From: Cellulomonas sp. Y8
Lineage (GTDB): Bacteria > Actinomycetota > Actinomycetes > Actinomycetales > Cellulomonadaceae
NCBI RefSeq assembly: GCF_008033115.1
Contig: NZ_CP041203.1
Coordinates: 1,612,001 to 1,676,000 of the forward strand
Direction of reading: 5' to 3'
DNA length: 64,000 nucleotides
Positions 26,460 through 35,041 of this stretch are shown piece after piece. Position 1 is the stretch's first letter. The number at the start of each line of letters is the position of its first letter. The notes under the pieces were generated by a model. The model was not told the origin of the DNA. It did not search any database and saw only the letters and a program-made list of their open reading frames with translations. Position numbers and translations under genes: made by a program.

Positions 26460-27689
26460 GTGAGCTCGCCGACGGACCGGTCGCCCGCCCCCGGGCAGCC
26501 CCGCGCCGACGGCGCCGCCAGCTACCAGCTGCTGCTCGGCGCCTCGCTGACCCTGATGGTGTTCGGGCAGGTGATGGTGCTGTCCGCGTCCGCCGTGGAC
26601 TCGATCGCCCGCGGGAACTCCCCCTACGCGCTCGCGGCGGAGCAGCTGCAGTTCGCGGTGCTCGGGGTCGCAGCCATGCTCGTGGCCGCCCGGGTGCCGC
26701 TGCGGGCGTACCGGAGGGCCGCGGCGCCGCTGCTGCTCACGGCGCTGGTGCTGCAGCTGCTCGTGTTCACCCCGCTGGGGCTCAGCCAGGGCGAGCGGCG
26801 GAGCTGGGTCGCGCTGGGCCCGGTCGTCGGCCAGCCGGCCGAGGTGGTGAAGCTCGGCCTGGTGCTGTGGCTCGCGCGCGTCCTGGCGGCCCGGCAGGAG
26901 GGCATCCGCGACTGGCGGACGGCGGGGTTCCCGGCGGTGCCGGGCGCCGTGGTCGCGATCGTCGCCACGCTCGCCGGGCACGACGTCGGCACCTCGCTCG
27001 TCATGGCGACCCTCGTCGCGGCGGCGCTGTTCGTCGCGGGCGCCCCGCTGCGGCTGTTCGCGGTGGCGGGCGCCGCGGCCGCGCTCGCCTTCGTGGCCAT
27101 CGCCGCGTCCGCGCCCCGGCGGGTGCAGCGGATCAGCGACTGGCTCGGTGGCGACTGCGACCCGCTCGGCAGCTGCTACCAGACCACCCAGGGCGTGCGG
27201 GCCTTGGCCTCGGGCGGCTGGCTCGGGACCGGGCTCGGGCAGTCCCGGCAGAAGTGGTCGTACCTGCCCGAGGCCCACAACGACTTCATCTTCGCGATCG
27301 TCGGCGAGGAGCTCGGGCTGGCCGGGACGCTCCTGGTGCTGGCGCTGCTCGCCGTGCTCGCGCTGGCGATGCTGCGCGTGATCGGCCGGCACCCGGACCC
27401 GTTCGCCCGCGTCGTCACCGGCGGCGTCCTGGGCTGGGTGGTGTCGCAGGCGCTGATCAACATCGGGACCGTCATCGGCCTGGCCCCGGTCATCGGCGTG
27501 CCGCTGCCGCTGGTGTCGGCAGGCGGGTCCTCGCTCGTCGCGACGATGCTGGCGCTCGGCGTGGTCCTGGCGTGCGCGCGCACCGAACCGGGGGCGGCCG
27601 AGGCGCTGGCCCTGCGCCCGGGCCGCCTGCGGCGGTCGCTCGGCGTGCTCGGGCGGCCACGCGCCACCCGCTCGCGACGGGCGCGGTGA
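26460..27689 (+). CDS. FtsW/RodA/SpoVE-family protein (SEDS glycosyltransferase)
   Basis: A 409-residue protein with ten helices. SEDS signatures include LSQGERRSWVALGPVVGQPAEVVKLGLVL, AGHDVGTSLVM, LPEAHNDFIFAIVGEELGL (the catalytic Asp region) and GVPLPLVSAGGSSLV. SEDS proteins polymerise lipid II into peptidoglycan with a cognate class B PBP. The gene is an orphan: no PBP, mur or division gene lies near, so it is an extra copy rather than the division-cluster ftsW. A short disulfide-prone insert (GGDCDPLGSCYQTTQG) lies in the large extracytoplasmic loop. GTG start on a leaderless transcript. Confidence 0.9.
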   Translation: MSSPTDRSPAPGQPRADGAASYQLLLGASLTLMVFGQVMVLSASAVDSIARGNSPYALAAEQLQFAVLGVAAMLVAARVPLRAYRRAAAPLLLTALVLQLLVFTPLGLSQGERRSWVALGPVVGQPAEVVKLGLVLWLARVLAARQEGIRDWRTAGFPAVPGAVVAIVATLAGHDVGTSLVMATLVAAALFVAGAPLRLFAVAGAAAALAFVAIAASAPRRVQRISDWLGGDCDPLGSCYQTTQGVRALASGGWLGTGLGQSRQKWSYLPEAHNDFIFAIVGEELGLAGTLLVLALLAVLALAMLRVIGRHPDPFARVVTGGVLGWVVSQALINIGTVIGLAPVIGVPLPLVSAGGSSLVATMLALGVVLACARTEPGAAEALALRPGRLRRSLGVLGRPRATRSRRAR

Positions 27690-27768
27690 CGGGCCCGGGG
27701 GCCGGGGCTGCCCGCACGGTGGGTCACCCCCGGCGGAAAAGGCCTGGGCCGGCGGCGGGGACCGCTGC

Positions 27769-27774
27769 TACGGT
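27769..27774 (+). promoter_or_regulatory. -10 element of the ABC-F leader
   Basis: TACGGT ends six bases before the GTG of a 9-codon leader peptide, so the transcript probably starts at that codon. A short AT run (GGAAAA, 27735-27740) sits just above the expected -35 position, as at promoters of resistance genes controlled by WhiB7, but no good -35 is seen. Confidence 0.45.
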
Positions 27775-27780
27775 CGCCCC

Positions 27781-27810
27781 GTGGAGACGATCGAGGTCGA
27801 CAAAGCCTAG
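27781..27810 (+). CDS. leader peptide of the ABC-F gene (9 aa)
   Basis: GTG followed by codons for VETIEVDKA and TAG. It is placed exactly at the predicted transcription start and 247 bases before the ABC-F start, with a hairpin beginning just after its stop. ABC-F antibiotic-resistance genes are often controlled by ribosome stalling on such peptides. The reading rests on position, promoter spacing and the following structure; no peptide homology is claimed. Confidence 0.45.
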   Translation: METIEVDKA

Positions 27811-28001
27811 CCACCGGACCGCCGGTGGCTCGCCCCGTCGTCCGACGCGCAGCGCCGGTCCGCCCGCCACGGGCGTCGACCGCGCCGCGACGAGTCCCCG
27901 CACGTCCGGCGCCGCACCCGACCCGGTGCGCGACCGCCCGGCCGCCCGCCCCGGCACGCCCCCGCGCGTGGCCGGCCGCGCAGCGCGCACCTCGGCCGGC
28001 C
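27811..28001 (+). promoter_or_regulatory. hairpins of a possible attenuator before the ABC-F gene
   Basis: CCACCGG-ACCG-CCGGTGG folds at 27811-27828, starting at the leader peptide stop. A second stem pairs GGCCGGCCG (27970-27978) with CGGCCGGCC (27993-28001). No U-tract follows either stem, so Rho-dependent or translational attenuation is more plausible than intrinsic termination. The remaining leader is GC-rich and shows no other gene. Confidence 0.4.
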
Positions 28002-28057
28002 GCCCACGCCGACCAGCCCTCCCCGCCCACGGGCCCGGGAGAGAGAAGAGCACGCCC

Positions 28058-29668
28058 ATGTCCCCCTCCCCCACCGTCACCCTGCGCGGGGTCACGCTCG
28101 AGTGGCCCGACGGCACGGTCGCCCTCGACCGCCTCGACGCCACGTTCACCGCCGGCCGCACCGGCCTGGTCGGCCGCAACGGCTCGGGCAAGTCCACGCT
28201 GCTGCGCCTCGTCGCCGGCCTGCTCACCCCCACCTCCGGCGCGGTCGAGGTCGTCGGCGACGTCGGGTACCTGCCCCAGACGCTCACGCTCGCGCGGGAC
28301 ACCACCGTCGCGGAGCTGCTCGGCATCGACCGCACCCTGGCGGCGCTGCGCGCCATCGAGTCCGGGGACGTCGACCCGCGGCACTTCGACGCCGTCGGCG
28401 ACGACTGGGACATCGAGGCCCGCGCCGACGAGTCGCTGCACCAGATCGGGTTCTCGGCGGCCGACCTCGGCCGGCGGGTGGCCGAGGTGTCCGGTGGCGA
28501 GGCCGTGCTGATCGCGGTCACCGGCCTGCGCCTGCGCCGCACCGCGGTCACGCTGCTCGACGAGCCGACCAACAACCTCGACCGGCCCACCCGCGCGCGG
28601 CTCGGCGAGCTCGTCGACACGTGGCCGGGGACGCTCGTCGTCGTCAGCCACGACCTCGAGCTGCTGGAGCACGTCGACCGGATCGCCGAGCTGCACGACG
28701 GGACCCTGGAGACGTTCGGCGGGACGTACAGCGCCTGGCAGCAGCACCGGGAGGCCGAGCAGGCGGCCGCCGAGCAGGCCGCGCGGTCCGCCCAGCAGGC
28801 CCTGCGGTCCGAGAAGCGGCAGCGCGCCGAGGCGGAGACGACGCTCGCCCGGCGGGCCCGCACCGCCCGGGCGACCCAGCGGGACGGCGGCATCCCGAAG
28901 ATCCTCGCCGGCAACCGGGCCAGCCGGGCGCAGAACTCCGCGGGCGCCCTGCGGTCCACGCTCGACGACCGGGTGCGGGCGGCCCAGACCGCGGTCGACG
29001 CCGCCGACGCCCGCGTGCGCGACGACGAGCACATCCACCTGGTGCTGCCCGACCCCGGGGTGCCGCGGGGCCGGCGGATCGCCGAGCTCGCGGACGGCGC
29101 CGGCGGCACGGTGGTCGTCCAGGGGCCGGAGCGCGTCGCCCTGGTCGGCGCGAACGGCACGGGCAAGACGACCCTGCTGGAGCAGCTGGTCTGCGGGTCG
29201 GCCCCGGCGCCCGGCCGGCCCCACGGCCGGCTGCTCACCGACGCGGTCGGCTACCTGCCGCAGCGCCTCGACGGCCTGGACGACGAGGCCGGCGCGCTCG
29301 CGGCGGTGCAGGCGGTCGCGCCCGGCACGCCGCCCGGGACGCTGCGGAACCAGCTCGCCCGGCTGCTGCTGCGCGGCGACGCGGTGGACCGGCCGGTGCG
29401 CACCCTGTCCGGCGGCGAGCGGTTCCGGGTCGCGCTGGCGCGGCTGCTGCTCGCGGACCCGCCCGCGCAGCTGCTCGTCCTCGACGAGCCGACCAACAAC
29501 CTCGACCTGGCGAGCGTGGCGCAGCTCGCGGAGGCGCTCGACGCGTACCGGGGCGCGCTGCTCGTGGTGAGCCACGACCGGCCGTTCCTGGAGCGGCTCG
29601 GGCTGGACGCGGTGCTCGAGATCGGGGCGGACGGGCGGCTGCGGCGGCGCGCGGAGCTGCCCGGCTGA
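28058..29668 (+). CDS. ABC-F family ATP-binding protein (ribosome protection type)
   Basis: A 536-residue soluble protein with two ABC ATPase domains and no membrane domain. The first has GRNGSGKST, VSGGE and LLDEPTNNLDR; the second has GANGTGKTT, LSGGE and VLDEPTNNLDL. Between them is a charged linker (QAAAEQAARSAQQALRSEKRQRAEAE), the P-site tRNA interaction motif of ABC-F factors. A distinctive segment is GIPKILAGNRASRAQNSAG. It probably displaces ribosome-targeting antibiotics. ATG at 28058, after a purine-rich GAGAGAAGAG. The leader peptide and hairpins upstream suggest drug-inducible control. Confidence 0.9.
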   Translation: MSPSPTVTLRGVTLEWPDGTVALDRLDATFTAGRTGLVGRNGSGKSTLLRLVAGLLTPTSGAVEVVGDVGYLPQTLTLARDTTVAELLGIDRTLAALRAIESGDVDPRHFDAVGDDWDIEARADESLHQIGFSAADLGRRVAEVSGGEAVLIAVTGLRLRRTAVTLLDEPTNNLDRPTRARLGELVDTWPGTLVVVSHDLELLEHVDRIAELHDGTLETFGGTYSAWQQHREAEQAAAEQAARSAQQALRSEKRQRAEAETTLARRARTARATQRDGGIPKILAGNRASRAQNSAGALRSTLDDRVRAAQTAVDAADARVRDDEHIHLVLPDPGVPRGRRIAELADGAGGTVVVQGPERVALVGANGTGKTTLLEQLVCGSAPAPGRPHGRLLTDAVGYLPQRLDGLDDEAGALAAVQAVAPGTPPGTLRNQLARLLLRGDAVDRPVRTLSGGERFRVALARLLLADPPAQLLVLDEPTNNLDLASVAQLAEALDAYRGALLVVSHDRPFLERLGLDAVLEIGADGRLRRRAELPG

Positions 29669-29696
29669 GGGCGGGGCCGGGCACGCGCCGGCGGGG

Positions 29697-30488
29697 TCAG
29701 CCCGCCGGCGTGGCCCCCGCGTCGTCGCCCCCGGCGCCGGCCGTCATGCGCGCGGCGCGCACCGCCCGGCGCCGGTCGACCACGACCACCACGCCCAGCA
29801 CGGCGACCGCGAGCGCGAACCCCGCGGTCACGTCGGTGAGGAAGTGGTAGCCGAGGTACAGCCGGCTCCCGGCGACGAGCAGGATGCCCGCACCGGTCCC
29901 GAGGGCCCAGAGCACGAGCGAGCGCACGTGCGGGCTCCGGATCCAGATGAGGTACCCGGCCGTGAGCAGGAACGTCGCGGTGCCGACGGTGTGGCCCGAC
30001 GGGAACGAGTACGTCGACTCCGACCCCGGCACGGTCATGGTGTCCAGCGGCGGGCGCGGGCGGGCCACCGCCGACTTGATCGCCACGGACACCAGCGTCG
30101 AGAGCACCATGGCCCCGGCCAGCAGCGCCGGCTGCCACCAGGAGCGCGTCGCCAGCCCCCACACCAGGCACGCGACCACGACGACCACCGGCAGGACGCC
30201 GGGCCCCGTCACCGCCGAGACGGCCGTGAGGAATGCCGTGACCCCCGGTCCGCGGGCGGCGACCAGCCAGTCCAGCACCGGGAGGTCGGCCTCGGCGAGG
30301 TCGTCGCCCTCGGCCACCGCGTCGTGCACGACCAGCAGCCCGGTGACGCCCACGACCACCAGCAGCAGCCCGAGCACGACGGCGGCGCGCGAGGTCGGGT
30401 CGCGCAGCTCCCCGCGGCGGTCCCACACGGCGAGCGCCGACCGTCGGGCGGTGGCGACGGTCCGCCGGAACCAGGGCTCGGGGGGCAT
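29697..30488 (-). CDS. PAP2-family phosphatase
   Basis: A 263-residue membrane enzyme with six helices and the three phosphatase motifs: KSAVARPRP (motif 1), YSFPSGHT (motif 2) and SRLYLGYHFLTD (motif 3, with catalytic His and Asp). Such enzymes dephosphorylate lipid phosphates such as phosphatidate or undecaprenyl diphosphate on the outer face of the membrane. It converges on the ABC-F gene with 28 bases between stops. Undecaprenyl diphosphate phosphatase activity would link it to the cell wall, but the sequence does not decide the substrate. Confidence 0.9.
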   Translation of the reverse strand: MPPEPWFRRTVATARRSALAVWDRRGELRDPTSRAAVVLGLLLVVVGVTGLLVVHDAVAEGDDLAEADLPVLDWLVAARGPGVTAFLTAVSAVTGPGVLPVVVVVACLVWGLATRSWWQPALLAGAMVLSTLVSVAIKSAVARPRPPLDTMTVPGSESTYSFPSGHTVGTATFLLTAGYLIWIRSPHVRSLVLWALGTGAGILLVAGSRLYLGYHFLTDVTAGFALAVAVLGVVVVVDRRRAVRAARMTAGAGGDDAGATPAG

Positions 30489-30548
30489 CGGGTGATCGTC
30501 CCAGGCCGCGCCCGCGCGCGCCCGGCGAGCGGGGCGCGGACCGGTGCG

Positions 30549-30914
30549 TCAGGAGGACGCGGCGTCGTCCGGTCGACCGCGGTCCCGGGTACCCGGGGCG
30601 TGCGGGACCAGCTTCAGCCCGATCACCGCGCCGACAATCCCGGCGAGGAACAGCACCTTCGCCGGCGAGGCCGCCTCGTCCCCCGCCACCATGGCGTACG
30701 TGACGGTCAGCGCGGCGCCGATGCCGACCCACACCGCGTAGGCCGTCCCGATCGGGATCGTCCGGGTGGCCCACGCCAGCCCGCCCATGCTGGCGGTGAG
30801 CGCCGCGAAGAACACGACCGTGGGCACGGGCCGGCTCAGGCCCTCGGACATCCCGAGCGCGGTCGCCCACACCGCCTCGAACACGGCGCTGACCAGCAGG
30901 ACGAGCCACGGCAC
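30549..30914 (-). CDS. SMR-family transporter subunit (SugE/Gdx-like), second of a pair
   Basis: A 121-residue four-helix SMR protein: VSAVFEAVWATALGMSEG with the conserved Glu in helix 1, then IPIGTAYAVWVGIGAALTV. The pattern GTAYAVWVGIG is typical of the SugE/Gdx branch, which exports guanidinium or quaternary cations. The C-terminal tail is longer than usual (PHAPGTRDRGRPDDAASS). It starts one base after the stop of its partner, so the two are translated together and probably form a heterodimer. Confidence 0.88.
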   Translation of the reverse strand: MPWLVLLVSAVFEAVWATALGMSEGLSRPVPTVVFFAALTASMGGLAWATRTIPIGTAYAVWVGIGAALTVTYAMVAGDEAASPAKVLFLAGIVGAVIGLKLVPHAPGTRDRGRPDDAASS

Positions 30915-30915
30915 G

Positions 30916-31230
30916 TCAGCTCACCGCCTTCAGGCCGACGACCGAGCCGATGAGCAGCACCAGCAGCGCGACCCGGGCGGCACCCAGCCGGTCCTGGCCC
31001 GTCGCCGCGGCCCACACGACGGTGAGCGTCGCGCCGATCCCGACCCACACGGCGTACGCAGTCCCGGTGGGCAGCATCTGCATGGCCCACGCCAGGCCGA
31101 CCATGCTCAGGCCCATCGACAGGAAGAACACGACCGTCGGGACGACGCGCCGGAAGCCGTTCGACGCCGCGAGCGCCGTCGCCCACACCGCCTCGAGCAT
31201 GCCGGACCCGATGAGGACGACCCACGCCAT
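30916..31230 (-). CDS. SMR-family transporter subunit (SugE/Gdx-like), first of a pair
   Basis: A 104-residue SMR protein of normal length: MAWVVLIGSGMLEAVWATAL with the essential Glu, FFLSMGLSMVGLAWAMQMLP and PTGTAYAVWVGIGATLTVVW. It is very like SugE/Gdx proteins. GGTGGAG is placed six bases before the ATG at 31230, which is preferred to the GTG twelve bases earlier. Paired SMR genes with slightly different sequences usually encode heterodimers with fixed opposite topologies. The MFS gene lies 19 bases upstream, making a three-gene efflux operon. Confidence 0.9.
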   Translation of the reverse strand: MAWVVLIGSGMLEAVWATALAASNGFRRVVPTVVFFLSMGLSMVGLAWAMQMLPTGTAYAVWVGIGATLTVVWAAATGQDRLGAARVALLVLLIGSVVGLKAVS

Positions 31231-31249
31231 GGCGAACTCCACCGCGCCC

Positions 31250-32479
31250 TCAGGACGCGGTGACCCCGGCCGCGCTCGGCGCGCGGCGCGCGACGAGGCG
31301 GTTGAGCCGCTCGGACATCACCAGGCCGAGCGCGACGAGCACGGCGGCGAACAGGGGGAAGATCCATGTCCCCGCCCAGGTCGACAGCACCCCGAACAGC
31401 GGCGGCGCCAGCGTCGAGCCCGTGTACGCCGCGGCCATCTGGATGCCGATGATCGCCTGCGAGCTGCTGCGGCCGAAGTTCACCGGCGTGGAGTGGATGA
31501 TCGCGGGGTAGATCGGCGCGCAGCCCAGCCCCGCGACGACGAGGCCGGCGAGCGCGAGCACGTCGGTCCCCACCGGGAGCGCGATGAGCACGACCCCGAC
31601 CGCGACCGTCACGAAGCCCCCGCGGATCAGGAGCGTGTCGCCGACGCGGTCCGCGAAGAACCCGGCCAGGAACCGCCCGCCGGTGATGCCCAGCAGGAAC
31701 AGGGAGCCGAACGCCGCCGCGGTGGCCGTGTCGACGCCGCGGTCGGTGACCAGGTACGTCGAGGCCCACAGGATCGCGGTGCTCTCGAGCGCGCAGTAGG
31801 CGAAGAACGCGGTGAGGATCAGCAGCACGCCCGGGATGCGCAGCGCCTGGGCCAGCGGGACGTGCGCCGCGCGGGCCCCCGACGCCGGCGCGTCCTCGTC
31901 GTCCCCGGCGCGCTCGGCCGCACGCACGGGGTTCACCCGGCCCCAGAGCGGCAGGCTCACGAGCAGCACGAGCGTCAGGGCGATCTGGATGCCGCCGACG
32001 ATCCCGTACGCGCCCGACCACCCCAGCCGGGTGCCGAGGGCGTAGCTCATGATGAACGGGCTGATCGAGGCGCCCACGCCCCAGAAGCTGTGCAGCCAGT
32101 TCATGTGCCGCGCGGCGTAGTGCAGGGCCACGTAGTTGTTGAGCGCCGCGTCGACCGCCCCGGCCCCGAGGCCGTACGGGACCGCCCACAGGCAGAGCAG
32201 CCAGAACGACCCGGACAGCGAGAAGCCCACCAGCGCCGCCGCGGTCATCCCGACGCTCACGGCGGTGACGAGGCCGGCACCGAACCGGCGCGTGAGGCGG
32301 TCGGACGCCAGGCTCGACACGATCGTCCCGACCGAGATGATCATCGTGAGGATCCCGGCGAAGGCCAGCGGGACCCCGAGGTCCTCGTGCATCACGGGCC
32401 ACCCGGACCCGACCAGGGAGTCGGGCAGCCCGAGGCTGATGAAGGCGACGTAGACGATCGTCAGCAGGAGCGAGTACAC
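31250..32479 (-). CDS. MFS transporter
   Basis: A 409-residue 12-helix permease. YVAFISLGLPDSLVGSGWPVM, GTIVSSLASDRLTRRFG (motif A) and GLGAGAVDAALNNYVALHY resemble the FucP/Bsc6-like subgroup that includes sugar transporters and some drug exporters. It is the first gene of a run with the two SMR subunits, so export is likelier than uptake. A TACGCT hexamer on the minus strand at 32551-32546 could be its -10. Substrate unknown. Confidence 0.87.
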   Translation of the reverse strand: MYSLLLTIVYVAFISLGLPDSLVGSGWPVMHEDLGVPLAFAGILTMIISVGTIVSSLASDRLTRRFGAGLVTAVSVGMTAAALVGFSLSGSFWLLCLWAVPYGLGAGAVDAALNNYVALHYAARHMNWLHSFWGVGASISPFIMSYALGTRLGWSGAYGIVGGIQIALTLVLLVSLPLWGRVNPVRAAERAGDDEDAPASGARAAHVPLAQALRIPGVLLILTAFFAYCALESTAILWASTYLVTDRGVDTATAAAFGSLFLLGITGGRFLAGFFADRVGDTLLIRGGFVTVAVGVVLIALPVGTDVLALAGLVVAGLGCAPIYPAIIHSTPVNFGRSSSQAIIGIQMAAAYTGSTLAPPLFGVLSTWAGTWIFPLFAAVLVALGLVMSERLNRLVARRAPSAAGVTAS

Positions 32480-32879
32480 GGCGTGGTGCGCTGCCTCTCG
32501 GCGGGTTCGGGCATGGTCGGACGGCTCCGGCCGGCGAGCGCCCGCAGCGTATGTGGACGATCGTACCGATCAGGCGGGCGGGTCGGGACGCCGTCCACGC
32601 CGTCAGAGGCGCGGGTCCGTGCCCCCGTCGTCGGAGCCCCGCCGCACCGGGAACGTCACCAGCGCCGTGATCCCGACGAGGAGCGCCACCACGAGCACGA
32701 CGACAACCGGGTTCCCCAGCGCATGCAGGCCGCCGACCGGCTCGCTCAGGAGTTCCCGGCAGCGCAGCGATCGGCAGTGTTTCTTGCAGGACTCCAGCGC
32801 GACGGCTCCGAAGTCGAACTGCGAGACGCGACGGTCGTACGTGCTGCACACTGCCGGGATTAGGACAGGTGGAGATGAC
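32480..32879. other. divergent intergenic region
   Basis: Holds the promoter region of the MFS-SMR operon (candidate -10 at 32546-32551). On the minus strand, 32603-32740 encodes a hydrophobic segment (NPVVVVLVVALLVGITALVTFP followed by RR and an acidic tail) that could be a small membrane protein, but no start codon with a ribosome binding site is found. The right end has AGGTGGAG for the gene at 32880. Confidence 0.35.
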
Positions 32880-33502
32880 GTGCAATTCCCCGCTCTCGAG
32901 CACACGCAGCCCAGTGGTTCGAGCTCTCTGCCGACGCGTCGGCCGACGCCTCGCTCGTCGCCGAACCGGACGGCCACGACCTCGAACTCATGCGGCGCCT
33001 GTGCGAGACGGGCCGGATCGAGGACGCCGGCGTGCCCGCGTGGCGGTGGCTCTCGACGACCCGACTGCCGTTCGACCTCGTCTTCACCGTGGACGCGGTG
33101 CGTCTGGTCAGCCCCCGCGTGCGGGACATTCTCGAATCCCACCTCGGCCCGAAGGACGAGGTGCAGTGGCTGCCCGGCGCGCTCAAGCACGGCGAGGGCG
33201 AGGAACTGACGTACTGGACCCCGCACTTCCCCGTTCACCACGACGTCCTCGACGAGGAGCTCGCCGAGCGGGATCCCCGGCTCGGCACACCCGGGCGCTA
33301 CTTCTACTCCCCGGCCAAGCTCGCCGGCCACGCGATGACGACCTGGCACACCCCCGCGCGAGACGTCGAGGCCTATGGCCGCGTGGTCCACATGCCCTCC
33401 CGCACCGCGGCGGACACGCTCGTCGTGAGCGCCGCGATCGCACGAGACCTCAGGGCGGCAGGTGTCACGGGCGCTCGGCTCTCGCCGGCGCCGGTCTCGT
33501 AG
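32880..33502 (+). pseudogene. immunity-like protein (DUF1629/Imm11-like), frameshifted
   Basis: From 32920 onward the frame reads QWFELSADASADASLVAEPDG, DLVFTVDAVRLVSPRVRDILESH and RYFYSPAKLAGHAMTTWHTP to the TAG at 33502, but it has no start codon before the ATG at 32990. A GTG at 32880 with GGAG six bases upstream opens VQFPALEHTQP in another frame, and adding one C at 32910-32912 joins the two. The pattern LVSPRVRDILE with an acidic, tryptophan-rich protein resembles polymorphic-toxin immunity proteins. No toxin is adjacent. Family call is tentative. Confidence 0.5.
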
Positions 33503-34030
33503 CGCCCGCGGCGTCGCGGGGTGGGCCGCAGGCCTGGCGCGGCTGCGCCCTGACGTCTCCGGTCAGGTCACCGAGATGGCCACCCGCGACCTGGCCGTCG
33601 ATTGCGTCCTCGACCTCGCTCGCGAGTACAGCGAGGCTGGTCTCATCACGTCACGCGACCGGGCCCTGGGCCCGGGACGAGGCATGGCCAGCAGGACGAC
33701 GAAAGCCCGACACGCCACCGTCGTTGAGGTTCTCCCGGAGTTCATCGCCCCGTGACACGCCGAACGCACGCGTCTTTGCGCACATGGAGCGTGTCGGCTC
33801 CTGGGCCGGACACCTGCCTGACCCGCCCGTTGCGCGACCTGGGGCTGCCGAGGACCAAAGCGACTGCCAGGCACGGGCACAACCCGTTGTTCCGGCTCTG
33901 AGGAGCTGCTCGCGGCCTGCCGGCGTCGGTTCAGACGGGACAGCCCCCACGCTCTAGCACGTCTCACAACCAGTGACTTATCCGCATGTGCCCAGCTGGA
34001 CCGTCAGGCAACGACTCATTGCGCGCCATC
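33503..34030. other. gene fragment and unassigned DNA
   Basis: On the plus strand, about 33520-33755 reads VAGWAAGLARLRPDVSGQV, DLAREYSEAGLITSRDRAL and ends RHATVVEVLPEFIAP, which looks like the C-terminal part of a real protein without a convincing start; the family is not recognised. From 33760 to 34030 nothing is supported. GC content begins to drop here. Confidence 0.35.
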
Positions 34031-34489
34031 TCACGGCACACTGGGATGGAACTCGTCACCATGCACACGGAGGAAGACCTCACGTCCAGCCACGTCTCGG
34101 ACGTACATTTTTTCACCCCGCCAATCAGCCTCGGCAACTACGTCGGCAAGCTCCCACCTGTCCACCTCACCCTCGGTTCCAACAAGTCGCACCGAAGTTT
34201 CGCAGACTGCAACCCACGCCGCGCCGGCCTGGTAGACCCAGATCAGGTCCTCGTCAAACTTCGCGGACCACATCGATCCGGACGTCGACAGCTCGACGAG
34301 AGTCCTCGCCGTCCAAATATAAGCCGAACGAGTCCCGTTCCCGATTCCAACTGGACGCCACGAACGCTCGGTAGACCGCCACAGCTCGTCGCCACGGATC
34401 CTTATGGTGAGAGTTGCGAACAACTCCTCGCCGTAGGGTTCGAAGGCAATCTCGAAGCGCTCCACGCCCACGACGTAGGTAGCGCTCAC
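34031..34489 (-). CDS. hypothetical protein (152 aa) in low-GC region
   Basis: GTG start with AAGGAAG seven bases upstream, then VSATYVVGVERFEIAFEPYGEE. The protein is acidic, beta-rich and tryptophan-rich (GDELWRSTERSWRPVGIG, DEDLIWVYQAGAAWVAV) with no signal or membrane segment, which is the look of immunity or phage-type accessory proteins. GC is clearly lower than that of flanking genes, suggesting transfer. No family recognised. Confidence 0.6.
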   Translation of the reverse strand: MSATYVVGVERFEIAFEPYGEELFATLTIRIRGDELWRSTERSWRPVGIGNGTRSAYIWTARTLVELSTSGSMWSAKFDEDLIWVYQAGAAWVAVCETSVRLVGTEGEVDRWELADVVAEADWRGEKMYVRDVAGREVFLRVHGDEFHPSVP

Positions 34490-34794
34490 TCGTTCTTCCT
34501 TCACGACCACGCCTTCCTGTCCGCCGGGGGAGCTGTCAGCGACCTGAGCGACCCTTCACGATCTTGACACCCACCCGGCGTGGATGTTCCGGCTCGACGC
34601 TCGATCGCGTCGGCGTCCGAGTGGCGACTCTCACCGAACAGCGCCTTCATCTGCGCTTCCGCGACCCGCCCGGAGACACCGAGAGCACCCGGGCCCTCCC
34701 CACCCAACGGCCGGGCGGGTTGCCCGAGGCGGTGTGGTACGCGCTCAGATCCTCAGCTCATGGCGACCTCGCGATTCACGCCGGGCTCGCACCT
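34490..34794. other. no gene supported
   Basis: A short minus-strand reading frame at 34501-34707 (ending PPADRKAWS) has a mixed composition and no ribosome binding site; it may be a remnant. Nothing else is seen. Confidence 0.3.
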
Positions 34795-35001
34795 CTACAG
34801 TTGACGGTCTGCTTCTCTCAGCAACCATCGGACCAATTCAATCGGAACCTCCGACTGCGTATAGAATCGCACGCTCCGGTGGCCCGATTCTTCGCTCTCG
34901 AAGACGTCCGCGACCTGCTCGCCCTGTGTCGTCTGAAGCTCGAGCGCCATGCCCTCGCGATCGTCATTGCTACTCGCCAGGATCAATCGATACCCTTCCA
35001 C
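34795..35001 (-). CDS. small hypothetical protein (68 aa)
   Basis: GTG start at 35001 with GGAGG nine bases upstream. The sequence VEGYRLILASSNDDREGMALEL, VADVFESEESGHRSVRFYT and PIELVRWLLREADRQL reads as a compact acidic alpha/beta protein. Low GC like its neighbours. Probably cotranscribed with the next minus-strand gene upstream. Function unknown. Confidence 0.6.
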   Translation of the reverse strand: MEGYRLILASSNDDREGMALELQTTQGEQVADVFESEESGHRSVRFYTQSEVPIELVRWLLREADRQL

Positions 35002-35041
35002 CGTTCTTCACCTCCCACATGCACTACGCGAGGAAATCCCA

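Noticed and set aside
32480..32600. A guanidine riboswitch before the MFS-SMR operon
   Set aside because: None of the conserved motifs was recognised by eye; a covariance-model search would be needed to be sure.
32603..32740. A small membrane protein on the minus strand
   Set aside because: There is a convincing hydrophobic helix followed by RR, but no ATG, GTG or TTG with a ribosome binding site in a sensible place. Noted only in the regional entry.
33563..33967. A minus-strand gene opposite the fragment at 33520-33755
   Set aside because: Its translation is arginine- and serine-rich low-complexity sequence typical of shadows; the plus-strand fragment is more protein-like.
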